Shown here: positions 21,001-30,917 of the stretch, piece by piece | How the letters are laid out: each line of letters starts with the position of its first letter | Numbering within the stretch: the stretch's first letter is position 1 | Assembly (NCBI GenBank): GCA_951213105.1 | Contig: OX578140.1 | Location: forward strand, 122,261,985 to 122,325,984 | Reading direction: 5' to 3' | Source of the DNA: Amaurobius ferox | Lineage: Eukaryota; Arthropoda; Arachnida; Araneae; Amaurobiidae | DNA length: 64,000 bases | Translations under genes and position numbers: made by a program | The notes under the pieces: model-generated | What the model saw: the letters and a program-made list of their open reading frames with translations, nothing else | The model's database searches: none | What the model was told of the DNA's origin: nothing

Positions 21001-23139
21001 TTCACATTCATAATTTGACCTTTCATTTCCATTTGCATCAAAATTTCTAAAATCAACGTCTCTAAATTCATTGTGAAAATTGTTTTGTTCAAATAAATAT
21101 CCATTATTACACTTATTTTCATAATTTCTTGAAAAATTTGTGTCTTTGAATCTATAATCTACATCATTTGTAAAATTGTAATTTCTTCTGTCAAAATCAT
21201 GGCTTATTGCATAACTCTCGACTGGTTTAAATTGTACATCATCAGAAATCACAGTAAAACTTTGTGATTCGGTAAATTCAGTAAAGGGAATACTACAGTA
21301 CAAAAAATTCACACGTTTATGTCTATAAGTAATTGTCACTTGTTTCTCATGTAGAAATGTATTTCCCAAAATCATGTTGTACCTTCCTGGGGCAGGTGTA
21401 TTTAAAATGGAGCATTCAATCATATCTCTTTCATTTCCAATAATAATGGGAAAAGAAGCTTTTCTCTCAACCAAAATATTTTGACTTCCAATTCCTCTCA
21501 AAATAGTGGATGTATGCTTTAATTGTACTTTTCTCGGATTGATTTTGTGTAAAGCATCACTATAGATAATGTTTATAGAACTTCCAGTGTCGATTAATGC
21601 ATTCAATTTAACATCTTCAACAAAAACTTGAATAATAGGAAAATTGTTTTGGCAAGGATTCTCGATTTCCGTCATAAAACTAACTTCAGAATTTCGTCTA
21701 TTAACTAGTGGAGATTGAAAATTTTGTGTTCTAAAATTTTGTCTTCTAAATTGCCTTCTATTACCAATTCTATTATTAAAATATCTGTTATTTCTTCTAT
21801 ATCCAAAATTATTGAAGTTTTGAAATTTATAATTATCAAAGGAATTTCTAAAATTTGAATTTCTATATGAACTGTTGCGAAAAGGTCTTCTAAAAATATG
21901 AGAGTTCTTCCTTGGAGAATAATTTTGATATGGTCTTCCAAAAATATGAGAGTTCTTTCTTGGAGAATAATTTTGATATGGTCTTTTAACATACCACTCT
22001 TCTTCCTGTGAGGCAACTGGAATTCTTCTTTGACTGAAACGGTTTCTATTTTCAGATCTCTTGGATGGTGTAGAAGTTCTGAAAGATGTTGATGGTTTAT
22101 GTTTCTTCTTTACTGGAATATCTTCCCAATCTTCTTCTTCCAATTCATTTTCCTTGTATCTGCTTGTAGAGGGCGTATCCAGAAAAGAATCCTCGAAACT
22201 GGAATTGCTCTTTTCCAGATCTTCTCTTATTTCATTCAGTCTTTTCTTCCTTTTCTCTGAATTTTCACTAAATTTTCTTCTTAATTTCTCAAATTCTTTC
22301 TTCTTTAAATTTAATTCATTCTTCAACTCTTCAATTTCCTGTTTAGTGTCTTTTTCAATTCTCACTGTATTTATGTCCTCTGTCATTTCTTCTAGCTCTT
22401 CGTTCTGTACTTCTTCTTCCAGAATGGCAATTTCTTTTGCAGCTTCAAATGACTGTGGATTAGCAGACAAGACAGACCTTCGAATAATGAATTTCAACCC
22501 TTTTTTAAAAGAGTTGAGCAAAATAGCAGTTCTCAAGGAATCTTCATTATCAGACACAACATCTTGCGGAAAAGCAACATATGATTCTGCCTCTATTCGA
22601 TTCGCATAATCACGAACACTCTCGTTCGTCATTTGCTTGCAATTTACTAATGCGGCAACGTTCTTGGCAATATTTTCTTTTTTTGTAAAATTGTCCTTGA
22701 GTGTATTCACTAATTCTGAAAAATTCGTGCTTTGGTTTAATTTAGGAATTGATTTTATCAGTCTTTCTGCCCTACCAGACAATTTCAACTTCAGAACGAA
22801 AATTCTGTCTTTATTTGTCCATTCGGCGTGTTCAGCGACAAGAGAGAATTTCTCCAAAAAGTCCTGAAAAGATTCACCCGCATTACCAGCAAAACTTGGA
22901 ATGGATCCAAGGAACTGAGATCCAACTCCAATTTTCATTTTGTTAGAGTCTCTGACAGCGGAAGCTGATCTGCCAGCATTTGGAGAAAGTCGTGGTGGAG
23001 ACACCGAAGGGATACGGTGGTTGGACACACTTGGTTGAGCAGAAGAGTCTCTACTCCTGCTTGTTCTCGTATTTCTAGATTTAGGCATTTTAGCACAAGG
23101 TTTTTCACCAAAAAAAAATTCAAATTTATCACGAAGCAC
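18019..23139 (-). CDS. Gag-Pol polyprotein of the Ty3/gypsy-type element (integrase incomplete)
   Basis: A single 1706-codon frame carries Gag and Pol without a visible shift between them. Residues about 1-450 are Gag: a basic N-terminus, a capsid-like region (FQDFLEKFSLVAEHAEW), a K/E-rich coiled-coil-like stretch and an R/N-rich tail. I see no CCHC knuckle. Protease has LIDTGSS near 516. Reverse transcriptase has FSTLDLTSGFYQL near 1018 and YIDD near 1075. RNase H has LHTDAS near 1226. Integrase has an HH..CxxC zinc segment near 1515-1555 and the D, D35E triad (MDCVG near 1585, SDQGT near 1643, VERLNG 36 residues on). The frame stops in NWDNLLY. The first ATG encodes MLRDKF; a second, at about 23088 (MPKSRN), is an equally good start. 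Confidence 0.93.
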   Translation of the reverse strand: MLRDKFEFFFGEKPCAKMPKSRNTRTSRSRDSSAQPSVSNHRIPSVSPPRLSPNAGRSASAVRDSNKMKIGVGSQFLGSIPSFAGNAGESFQDFLEKFSLVAEHAEWTNKDRIFVLKLKLSGRAERLIKSIPKLNQSTNFSELVNTLKDNFTKKENIAKNVAALVNCKQMTNESVRDYANRIEAESYVAFPQDVVSDNEDSLRTAILLNSFKKGLKFIIRRSVLSANPQSFEAAKEIAILEEEVQNEELEEMTEDINTVRIEKDTKQEIEELKNELNLKKKEFEKLRRKFSENSEKRKKRLNEIREDLEKSNSSFEDSFLDTPSTSRYKENELEEEDWEDIPVKKKHKPSTSFRTSTPSKRSENRNRFSQRRIPVASQEEEWYVKRPYQNYSPRKNSHIFGRPYQNYSPRKNSHIFRRPFRNSSYRNSNFRNSFDNYKFQNFNNFGYRRNNRYFNNRIGNRRQFRRQNFRTQNFQSPLVNRRNSEVSFMTEIENPCQNNFPIIQVFVEDVKLNALIDTGSSINIIYSDALHKINPRKVQLKHTSTILRGIGSQNILVERKASFPIIIGNERDMIECSILNTPAPGRYNMILGNTFLHEKQVTITYRHKRVNFLYCSIPFTEFTESQSFTVISDDVQFKPVESYAISHDFDRRNYNFTNDVDYRFKDTNFSRNYENKCNNGYLFEQNNFHNEFRDVDFRNFDANGNERSNYECENDLHERQMNDNVHTDRFLTKDNTSNNEIFQTDCDKHDEGSSQQNQAIGIAKAFNKCVLKPFSETFIKLKRNYKIEKDTTVLLEPINNKEFSANKIFVARSIHKIPENDFLYAKVANPSEKVVYINKGMKLGTFENIHESDIDINNRVDIENCIEENETFDAWGGHFDLKHMNYTQKTLLLKLLSKYKHVFAKNMKELSGCDTILHEINLESDIPVRQKPYRIPHNLQKELSRQVNELLDAKIIQPSTSPYNTPVLFVKKPDGSYRLVADFRKLNKITIVENYPIPNISELIDNLSGALYFSTLDLTSGFYQLCLHPDDYQKTSFSTPDGHFEWTRTPFGLKNAPASFQRLMSLVLAGISGIYIDDIIVASRTFEEHLKKLEEIFVRLSKHGLKLKPSKCYFFRKTIKYLGFLVSNGKVQPDTHNLEVVEKFKIPKSIKNVRQFLGLTGFYRKFIKDYAELTLPLTELLKTKNNESKKKFIWTNEAQKSFEILKGKLLSKPILTLPDFRKPFILHTDASNHSLGSYLSQEDENKILHPISYASRKLSEAECKYSVVEREALAVVWATNYYKHYLIGKPFTIFCDQKSLTFVFKLKDPTSRLARWIASLSQFDYQIVHKPGKANVVADYMSRNVDECTNTIDNIPQRFVSQYKVINQNINQNFPSVNQNSQSSNNVNNTNSSNRRESEVNLNPANTNEENEICAVNNNENEMQNENNIQIGQLEQTFTCPTLLIRIKNAQKSDPRCNKIIDLLDKNIKPYPQTLVFFRKDDILWCTHRYPKRRHQEQERVVVPQELVSEILWLHHDCPTYAHCGFRRTLASVSRKYFWQGMYSQTQNYVASCEICVVNRGFRNNKAPIQRFSRSTYPFERIAMDCVGPLPISRSGNKFILVITDYFTRWPEAYPLASIKTEDILSCLEHYMAQHGIPKFIVSDQGTNFVSRTARCFYKKLGIIKNTTTAYMPSVDGCVERLNGTLVRSLKNIAYNDKDNWDNLLY
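21890..21989 (-). repeat. Tandem 16-17 residue duplication in Gag
   Basis: The coding sequence for RPYQNYSPRKNSHIF is present twice in a row with almost no nucleotide change, near residues 385-420 of the polyprotein. The region is basic and may bind RNA in place of a zinc knuckle; that role is inference. Confidence 0.8.
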
Positions 23140-23676
23140 AGTTTATTGTGGAAACTTGATTTCACTTTCGCTTAAATCACTTATTTATGTATAAACAGAG
23201 CACTGAAAAACACAACGTGCAACTTTTTCACTTTTTGTTCATTATCATGAACCTCGAATCACTTTTGCATGTGCACAGAACTTTTGTATTCACTTTTCAA
23301 AATAAATGTATGCACTTCATGTATTTATCTTTTAATGTGTGTGTATTTGGAAATTTCAATTTACTCATATATCATATAGAACTCTGTATTTATGTATGTC
23401 AAGTACCTCAAATATATATGTAACACAATTTCAACATGTAATATGCAAATTAAATCATGCAAATAATACTCTGGTGCATCTGGGCTTATGTGCTTTTGCA
23501 CTTATTTACCATATGACACATAAACAAAAATTTTCATGCCCATTAAACTCAAATATTTTGCACCACCAAAGAATTTTTCAACTTACTTCGACATATTAGT
23601 ACTGCAATATATATAATCACAATAAAATATTTGCACTCTTTCATAAATTTATACCTCACTCACTGTAATACTCTGG

Positions 23677-23694
23677 GAAAGGGATACGGCACCA
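23677..23694 (-). other. Primer-binding site
   Basis: On the minus strand TGGTGCCGTATCCCTTTC follows the 5' LTR after a 3-base spacer. TGG matches the CCA end of a tRNA. I could not assign the tRNA with confidence. Confidence 0.75.
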
Positions 23695-23697
23695 ATT

Positions 23698-24894
23698 TGT
23701 GGGAGCTGGGTCAGTACAAACAGCACCTACCGACTCCACCACCCACAACTTCGTGAATGTAATTTCAAAAGGCCAAAAAGACATATATTTAACATATCTA
23801 GTCTCAAAAATTTAACAGCAAAAACACCAGGTTCAAGATTTAAAGGAGTTCCCAGTTTAGGAGAATTAATCCTAAATGAAGTACAGTGAGTAAAGTGAAT
23901 ATACAGACACAAATAAATAGGCTCTTTTTCACACAACTTAATTATTGATTTATTTTAGATTTTTCGAAGAATTCAATATGAGTATTTTAACTTTCAAATA
24001 ATAAATAAACTTCAGAGCTTCACTTATATTAGACATATCCAAGAAACCAATTGCTCTGGTAAAAATATATAGCATTCAAATAATTAAATTATTCATAATC
24101 ATATGATCTTAAATCATTTCTAATTTAACTTTAAATATTTCAATAAGAGCCATTTTAATTATTGAATTTAATTTCATCATGCCAGTACCGCTTCGGAAAC
24201 ATTGTTTCCGGAAAAGAAAATTTACCTTGATACAAGTTTACAAAAATTTGTAGCTCAGATTCGCCTCAAGCTATCACGGTTTGAGCCGGGGATTCAAAAG
24301 TTCACAGGGCGAATTTCCAACGTAAATTCCAAGATCTTTAGAAACCGAACTTCCGAATACAATGCTTCGAATTGAAACAAAACCGCGATCACCCATCTCA
24401 ATTTCCAGAGTCGTCGTCGGAATAATTCCTGGAATAAAAAAATATAATTTAGAATAGATGTGCATCAGGATTATTAATGAAAAGTTCCAGGCTCCTCTTC
24501 TTCAGCTCCAGATGAACGGCAAGCCATTTTGGCCAAAAGCCTTTGTTCAAGTCTTTCGACAAATTTTCCCAGCGTCTTCCATCCTCGGGATCTCCAGCTC
24601 GAAGAGAGCGAAACCTGGGTCCTCTGAGCCCACGCAAGTTCTCCTCCGCAAAAAATGCGCCTCTTCCTGATTGGACAGCGCGCACACACAGCAACAACAC
24701 AGCCAACACGTCACGCTCCACGGCCAGACACTAAGTCCAGACATTCCAACGCCTTCTCGACGAAATGCGCTTTTTAATGTAATTTCAATGGAAACAAGTG
24801 TTAGTAAAAACACTGTACTGGCACGAACGGAGAGAAGGATGTTTCTCTTTCAGAAAATACAAAAAGGCTCATGGCGCAGATTTGCGACATGACA
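23698..24894 (-). repeat. 5' LTR
   Basis: Pair of 13677-14873. On the minus strand it starts TGTCATGTCGC and ends GCTCCCACA. It should hold the promoter, but I could not place a TATA box or polyadenylation signal with confidence. Confidence 0.95.
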
Positions 24895-25062
24895 GGAGCA
24901 TATGCAGCTTCACTTTTATTGAGGCTCCCCAAAGGCAGAAGTCTGACTTTGCCTCGACTACACAACATCCACATTCGAACCCACAACCCGGCCATCGAGC
25001 GATCAGACAGAAAAGCATGCCCCCGACCGTTCGGCCACCGCATCGGCGTTTTTAATTCTGTT

Positions 25063-26170
25063 TACGAGTATAGGCTTGAATTTGATCTGCTTCTTACTGT
25101 TCTGCAGATTTTAGTGTAGATTAATAGTATATAAAAGTTTCCGTCATTGTAAATATATAAGCAAACACAATAATAAATTTTTTCACAGCTATGAATGTAA
25201 AGATTTTATGAAATTTTCATATAAGGTAACCGAGATTGAAGAGAATGGGTCTCTTCAAATGTTGGAAAAAGATAATCGTGTCAGCCGCTCAATAAATAGA
25301 GCCTCATCTTGTAAAATTGAGATTGGTGATTTGATTCTCTTTTAAGGCAGCAATTCTTTATGACGTCTGAGCAAATACTACAGTACACAGTGTATATGTC
25401 ATATTTGAATACTTGAAATATTTATGAAACTTATTTATTTATGAAACATACTTAATTATGAAACATACTTGAAAATTTTGAAATACAACAGTTCTTAAAT
25501 ATTCTTTGTTTTGTGAAAAGAAAAAAGAAATTTCTTTAAATATCGCACCTAATGGATAAAATGTATCAACTATTTTCAAAGGCAAAAACCTCCTTCTTCC
25601 GAATGAAAAGACAGACCAATCACCTCAATCAGAGAGAGAAAGGTTATTGTCGCCAAAACGCTTTGCAAGTATCCCAGATAGTATAGCGTTGCCATCTAGA
25701 AAAATTAAATTTAAAAGAAAAAACAAGGAGTTAGCTTACATTGCCAAACTAAAGGGAGTTACCGCCCAAGTTGAAGTGAACGAACACGCAACCGGTTATC
25801 ACCGATAAAATAGTTGCATGCAATAGTTTGGAGACCCCTTGCGCTGGACTAACATTGTCTTAATGTTATCCAATTCTAACCAATGAATTTTCATGTCGCA
25901 CCGTAAAGCACGTTTTCTTGCAGGTCCACATTAATGTACTGTAGAGTGCTATCCTCGGCTATTTCTTCTGCTTAAATTTCAATTCACTGCAGCCTGCTTC
26001 GGCACAGTTTTCTAGATTTGATGACATATTCATGCTGGAATTCTTAAGTTAAAAGAAAGCATTTTTTATGTAAGATATATTTTTAAAATATTATCGGTGC
26101 CTATTAATCACAGATAGTATAAATAATACAATGATGTATAAGATATATAATAATATATAATGATAATATG
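25063..26170. other. No gene seen
   Basis: AT-rich DNA without recognisable coding or RNA features. 26100-26170 is an ATGATA/ATATA-rich simple stretch that resumes on the far side of the Tc1 element at 28003. Confidence 0.45.
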
Positions 26171-26767
26171 CACTCTTTTGCAAAAAATACCAGAGCATCA
26201 TGAAGAAATTAACTGTTTTTATTGAAATTAAATATGCGAACAGCTCATACACAGGTAATGAAATGATTACAAATTCAAGGCCGCAGGACCCATCAATGGT
26301 TAACAATTGCACATTGAATTTTCAAATCAGTAATTGGTGAAATCCTCCTTGGCGGCAATGCATGCTTGTATACGTCTAGGTATAAGGTGATAAAGTTTTC
26401 TAGTGTTATCCTGCCATACATTCTGCCAAGAATTCCTCAATTGCTGCTCCAGATCTGCTACATTTCGGAATGCCCGATTCTGGTGGCCTAGCATGTCCCA
26501 TAAATGCACGATTGACGAAAGGTCTCGTGACTTTGCTGGCCAAGGAACAGTATCAAGAGCACGGAGACAGTCCACAGATATGTGAGCCGTATGTGGCGTG
26601 GTATAGTCTTGTTGGAAAATGACCCCAGAATGACGGGTCATGAATAGTAAACGGTCGCAGAATTTCATCAACATATCGTTGAGCTGCTAAAGTTGTACGC
26701 AGGATGACTAGGGACGACCTGCTGTCGTAAGAGATAGCAGCCCACACCAGGATTAATGGCTATGTGG

Positions 26768-27056
26768 CTGTTGTTGTTGCGACCCAGACAGTCCGACCTA
26801 TAAGAAAGGTGTAAGGTAACTGTTTCGCCGGATTGTGCCACCCAAATTTGACCGGAACCCCGTGGGGAGGCATCCACCGGAACCGTATCCTCCTTCCCCT
26901 ACCACCAACCTCTCGGAAGGACTTACAGACCCACATGTTTAACGTAATCGACTGCAGTTTAAACTGAACACGACTGCAGTTTGGCAGTGGCTGGAATTGA
27001 ACCCGGACCGACCGAGTGCAATTCCCGCGCGCTAACTAATGGGCTACAGCGCTGTG
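26768..27056 (-). repeat. SINE-D copy inside the Tc1 element
   Basis: On the minus strand it has a tRNA head with an A-box-like GTAGCCCATTAG and B box GGTTCAATTCC (about 26994-27004), the SINE-D core and a (CAA)n tail at 26768. The 5S head is absent. A 15-bp repeat, 'gactgcagtttaaactgaacacgactgcagttt', has been added near 26950. Confidence 0.85.
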
Positions 27057-27212
27057 TGCCTGTGTAAAACAAAGGCTGATTTGGCCTGTTGAAGACCCAG
27101 ATCACACCACCAACCCTAGGGCTTATGACTGATTTGGCCTGTGTAAAACAAAGGCTGATTTGGCCTGTGTAAAACAAAGGCTGATTTGGTCTGTGTAAAA
27201 CAAAGGCTGAAA
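27057..27212 (-). repeat. 26-bp tandem repeat (ctgatttggcctgtgtaaaa)
   Basis: Three contiguous 26-bp units (27128-27205) plus two further partial units. It abuts the 5' end of the SINE and probably arose at the insertion site. Confidence 0.75.
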
Positions 27213-28002
27213 GACTAACACTAGCGCCTCCACACGTACCCGATGGTCAATTGCTGAAAGGCTGAAGCGTGATTTATCGCTGAACACTATACGATGCCAG
27301 TCTGCTGGCGGCCATGATGCTCGACTGTGACACCAGTCCAAACAACTATGTCGATGCTGTGTATAGGCAGACGTCTTAAAGGCCGCCGCGAACGTAACGT
27401 CACCTCAGCCAAGCGCTGTGAGATGGAGGAAAGTACCACGGGTGGTACGGAAGAGGCTGTAGCACGTTGGATGGCTGACAATGATGCCATTGTGCCAGTT
27501 TTGGCCTGTCGCACAATCATCCAATCTTGCCTAGCATTCGTGCACCTTGGCCTTTCGAAGCCTTCATTCCGCCGATGAGTTCCATGTAACGGTCATCGCT
27601 GCCAGCACCTTTGCACAGCAGTGTCCGTTCGGTGCAGGCGTCGGCCTATTGCTCCGTATAACCAGTCATTTTTACGCATCCCGACTATACGACTACGTTC
27701 GAACTCCTGTAATTGCTTATAAGGTCATCGGCAACGTTGTAACGGCATTATTGGTTGCGTCTCCACGAAACTGCAAAGCCGATAACAAACAAAGATAAAC
27801 CGTCCACATTTTTAACCTGCTTTATAGGATGCAAGTTGCTCAATAGAAACGCGTGCTATGACCGAAGTTAACATTCACTGGCCTTGCAAATTTCATCATT
27901 TCCATACTTGGTATAAAGAAATTTGCATGGAAAATTTCGAGATGATATGATTATTTTTTAGGGGTGCATCGTTTTTTGCTGTTTTATTTTGCAAAAGAGT
28001 GT

Positions 28003-28125
28003 ATATCATTGATGATGTATAATGATAATATATATCATCATAATGATAATATATAAAATGATATATAATAATAATATGTATAATGATATATAATGATAAT
28101 ATATATAATGATAATATAACACTCA
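28003..28125. repeat. ATGATATATA-type microsatellite
   Basis: Imperfect (ATAATGATAT)n. Similar sequence flanks the other side of the Tc1 element at 26125-26170, so the transposon inserted into this simple repeat. Confidence 0.75.
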
Positions 28126-28470
28126 CGGCAGTTTTCTCCATTGAGTTAAAATTATAAAATAATTTCAATTCTATTATCTTTCCCTATCATGAACTCTTCT
28201 CAGATAACTTAAAAATACCCTCTGATGTCAGAATTATTTTAAAAAGTGACCAGGTTGGTCTGTGAAAACGGTGATTAAAAATATACAATGTTACAGTTCG
28301 TTGTGAAAGCATTCAACTTAGGCAGGTTTCACTGCATCCTGCAATTTCATATTTAGTCATCTGCGTTTGTCTCATAATAGCGGGCAAACACAAATATTGT
28401 AAGATATTACATTGTCTATTCTGTTATGAAACTTCTACAGAATTATACACCATGATATAAGCAAACAAGG

Positions 28471-28707
28471 CACCTTTGTTTCCTCTACCACAAAGCAAAC
28501 AAGGCACTCTTCTCCAAGTGTCTTGTTTGCTCTGTGGAAGAAGGAACTCTGGAACACATTTTGTTCTTCTGCACTGATGAAAACTTTTTTAGAACTGTCA
28601 TAACAAATATTTGTATTCCTCTGTTTGTTTTATCTGTCTTGTCCAATGTACGTTTTACGCGTGTTGCTTTTTTAATCTATAGAAGACATTGTGAAATCGT
28701 CCGCTAA
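28471..28707 (+). pseudogene. 3' end of a non-LTR retrotransposon (LINE) ORF2
   Basis: One frame reads CFLYHKANKALFSKCLVCSV and continues EEGTLEHILFFCTDENFFR to a stop at 28705. The spacing C-x2-C-x8-H-x4-C is the zinc-finger-like end seen in many LINE second open reading frames (Jockey/R1-like groups). Upstream reverse transcriptase is absent, as in an ordinary 5'-truncated insertion. A short (TATG)n tail follows at 28736. The clade is uncertain. Confidence 0.55.
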
Positions 28708-28744
28708 TGCGCAGGACCCACGTATCAAGTTCTATGTATGTATG

Positions 28745-29316
28745 TATAGCATAATAAGAATCTAAATTTGAAATTTAGCTCTCAGGAACAACTATAACTA
28801 GGCTAGTTGCGTTATTGAAAATATAAATTGTGGCTTACATTTAATAACACACTAGTTCAAATATGTATCTTACCACTTTGAAGTTGTAAACATAGAAGCA
28901 GTACTTACCTAAAAAAGAAAAATGGAAGGATTAGTGATATTAATAAAATATTATAAAATAATATCTGTCATAATTGCGAGTAAATACATAAAATGCTAAA
29001 AATATTTCATAGTCCGAGAGAACATATGTTTTTATCAGCTAATTTCTTGGGTTTGTCAGCTAATTTGTGATGCAAAACGCGATATGGACCTGCAGATACT
29101 AGTATATGCAATAAGAACAAGATTCTAAATAAATGATATAGATATTAGCAAATTGTCATAACATTTTAAATGGAATTTGACTCGCAACTGTCTTCATTTT
29201 ACACTTAAAATATTTTTACAAAAACATAAAATATCAATGTGTTTGTTGTGCGTAAATATGGCCGGTTAAAAAGAGAGAAAGATGAACGGTGCCACTAAAA
29301 CTTTACTGTAAAAATA
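28745..29316. other. No gene seen
   Basis: AT-rich sequence with nothing I recognise. A pogo-like end (caggtttcactgcatcc) lies just outside, near 28322. Confidence 0.45.
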
Positions 29317-30258
29317 TAAAAAATCTGATGTGGGCAACACATGACTTTCCTTGTATAATACAATGAATTTCCTATTTTTACAGTAAATAAAAAAAATAGG
29401 TTTTTCTTATAGTAGATACTTATATTCTTTCCAAGATATTGAATTTTCGACAATGAGTCGTCATTTTCATTGATTTAGCGTCATTTTAATCCATTTGGCG
29501 AGATTTTCACTAATTTGGTAACATTTCAAAAAGTCGCCAAGTTGGCGACATTCCGCCAAATTCGTCGCCAAAATCTCGCCAAGCTATACTAACGGAGAAA
29601 TAAGTCATTCTTATAGTAGATAAATGACTATTAGCGTTCAAATACAAAAGTATTACTCGAAGTATCTTTTCTCATGAATGGAACGAGCTAGATCCACGAG
29701 AAAGATGTCACCAAATTTATCGCATGGTATTACATATGAAAAGTGAACATGTTTCTCAATAGGATATATATTTTTTTATTTTATATGACTTTATGATAAT
29801 TTTTTTTTAAATATGCGATATCTCGAGAACGGTTCATGTTAGCGTTCTAAAATTTATGGTAATCGTTTTCTAATGAAAAATTACATAAGAAATGTCTATT
29901 TGCGCAACTTTATTAGCGGTTTTGATTTTTTGACGATTTTTTCAAAATTTCACTCGAAAATTTAGGGGAGTTCTGAACATTCGATTACGTTTAAAAACAA
30001 TAGGCTTCCAGTGTTTACGGATTGTGATTTTTGAACCGAATTTCGTTCGAATCGGTTATCGTCTCCACAGACTCACTGACACACACACACACACACACAT
30101 ACTTTCACACACACACACACACAGACAGACATCACTTCAAAAATGTTTGATTCGTGATCAGGGATGCTTGAAACGTGCTCTCCCGTCGAAAACTCGAATT
30201 CGAATTTTCTACCCCGTCACAATACTTTCCTTATACATTATGTATATAAGAAAAGTAA
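29317..30258 (+). repeat. Family A hairpin-ended repeat (copy A4)
   Basis: Full-length copy: 5' end 'aatctgatgtgggcaacaca', the palindrome GTCGCCAAGTTGGCGAC at 29533-29549, 'gcgatatctcgagaacggtt' near 29815, a broken (CA)n tract at 30080-30122, 'taccccgtcacaatactttcc' and the 3' hairpin. Confidence 0.88.
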
Positions 30259-30917
30259 TAGTATATTTATATTTTTTGCTTGTAATAATTACTAGAAGTA
30301 TTTTAAATAACATATTTACAAAGATAAATAAATCCTCCCCCCCCCCTTTAGCTCCATATTACACTTGGCAATTTGTATTGCAGCACTTTTTTCTGCTTCG
30401 GCTATTAATCTGGAAAAATATAAAAGGCGAAAATGACTTCAACTTTCCGAAAATGACTGTAACGGACTTGGCGATAAAATTTCGTTCATTATTAAAACCT
30501 GTTTTCCTAATAAGATTAAAAGAATATTTTGAAGCAATACTAAAAGTGTGTCATAATATACGTGTCATACCATAATATAAGTGTCACCACGTGTTATACC
30601 AAATGCGCGTCATACCACTAAAATAGGGAATCAACCCATCCCCAGAGTGTTTTAGTTTCCTCGTGTAAATCTATGGAAGACAGTTTCAAATGCTTGTTCA
30701 GACTTTAGAACTTTCTCCTGCTGTTTTTTACCAAACCAAAATGCTGAAAAGTTGGGATTTTGTTCTTTTAAAAAATTTCGTGCAATAAATATATGCATTC
30801 TTGACATTGAAGTAAAATGATTGTAAGTTTTTCGATACATTTTAAAAATACTTCTAATTATTTTATAACATTTTTAGAAACATACAATCCTTCCTCTTTT
30901 TAAAATCTTTGATAGCC
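30259..30917. other. No gene recognised
   Basis: It contains a C9 run near 30338. An open frame continuing out of the repeat (30024-30575) and a 62-codon minus frame (30652-30840) have no known motif. Confidence 0.4.

Larger units (their letters stand above)
13677..24894 (-). mobile_element. Complete Ty3/gypsy-type LTR retrotransposon
   Basis: Two 1197-bp LTRs differ at only two positions by my reading. The element is bounded by the 4-bp direct repeat GGAG (13673-13676 and 24895-24898). It has TG..CA LTR ends, a primer-binding site, a polypurine tract, and one long Gag-Pol frame with the order protease, reverse transcriptase, RNase H, integrase, which is the Ty3/gypsy order. The integrase frame is broken near 18030. 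There is no envelope-like gene. It sits inside an older SINE. Confidence 0.95.
13588..25062 (-). repeat. SINE with tRNA-Leu/Ser-like head, split by an LTR retrotransposon
   Basis: The perfect 15-bp repeat GTTTTTAATTCTGTT at 13588-13602 and 25048-25062 is the target duplication. On the minus strand the head (25047 downwards) has an A box GTGGCCGAACGG (25027-25038) and a B box GGGTTCGAATG (24972-24982), typical of tRNAs with a long variable arm (Leu/Ser). The body continues to 24895 and, beyond the LTR element, from 13676 to a (CAA)n-type tail at 13603-13610. Joined, the SINE is about 220 bp. It does not share the SINE-D core. Confidence 0.85.
26327..27560 (-). pseudogene. Tc1-like (DD34E) transposase pseudogene
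   Basis: Read from right to left, recognisable parts are RSRRPLRRLPI and a region around DWHRIVFSDKSRFSL that carries the first catalytic aspartate. After the SINE come WAAISYDSRSSLVILR, QRYVDEILRPF, FQQDYTTPHTAHISV (second aspartate), WPAKSRDLSSIVHLWDMLG, and finally PRRIQACIAAKEDFTNY to a stop at 26327. The third catalytic glutamate, normally in the PIEHLW context, is V here. Frameshifts and stops occur, and about 25 residues around the SINE are lost. It belongs to the IS630/Tc1/mariner group and is certainly inactive. Confidence 0.88.
26171..28001 (-). mobile_element. Dead Tc1-type transposon carrying a SINE
   Basis: Inverted ends CACTCTTTTGCAAAA (26171-26185 and, inverted, 27987-28001) lie next to TA-rich microsatellite. 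Between them is a broken minus-strand Tc1 transposase. About 450 bp in the middle (26760-27213) is a SINE-D copy plus a short tandem array. Without that insert the element is about 1.4 kb, a normal Tc1 size. Confidence 0.8.

Noticed and set aside
22061..22609. 182-codon frame antisense to gag
   Set aside because: Serine-rich mirror of the K/E/R-rich Gag coding strand; a shadow frame.
27128..27205. CRISPR-like array
   Set aside because: The 26-bp units are contiguous with no spacers, in a eukaryotic transposon context.
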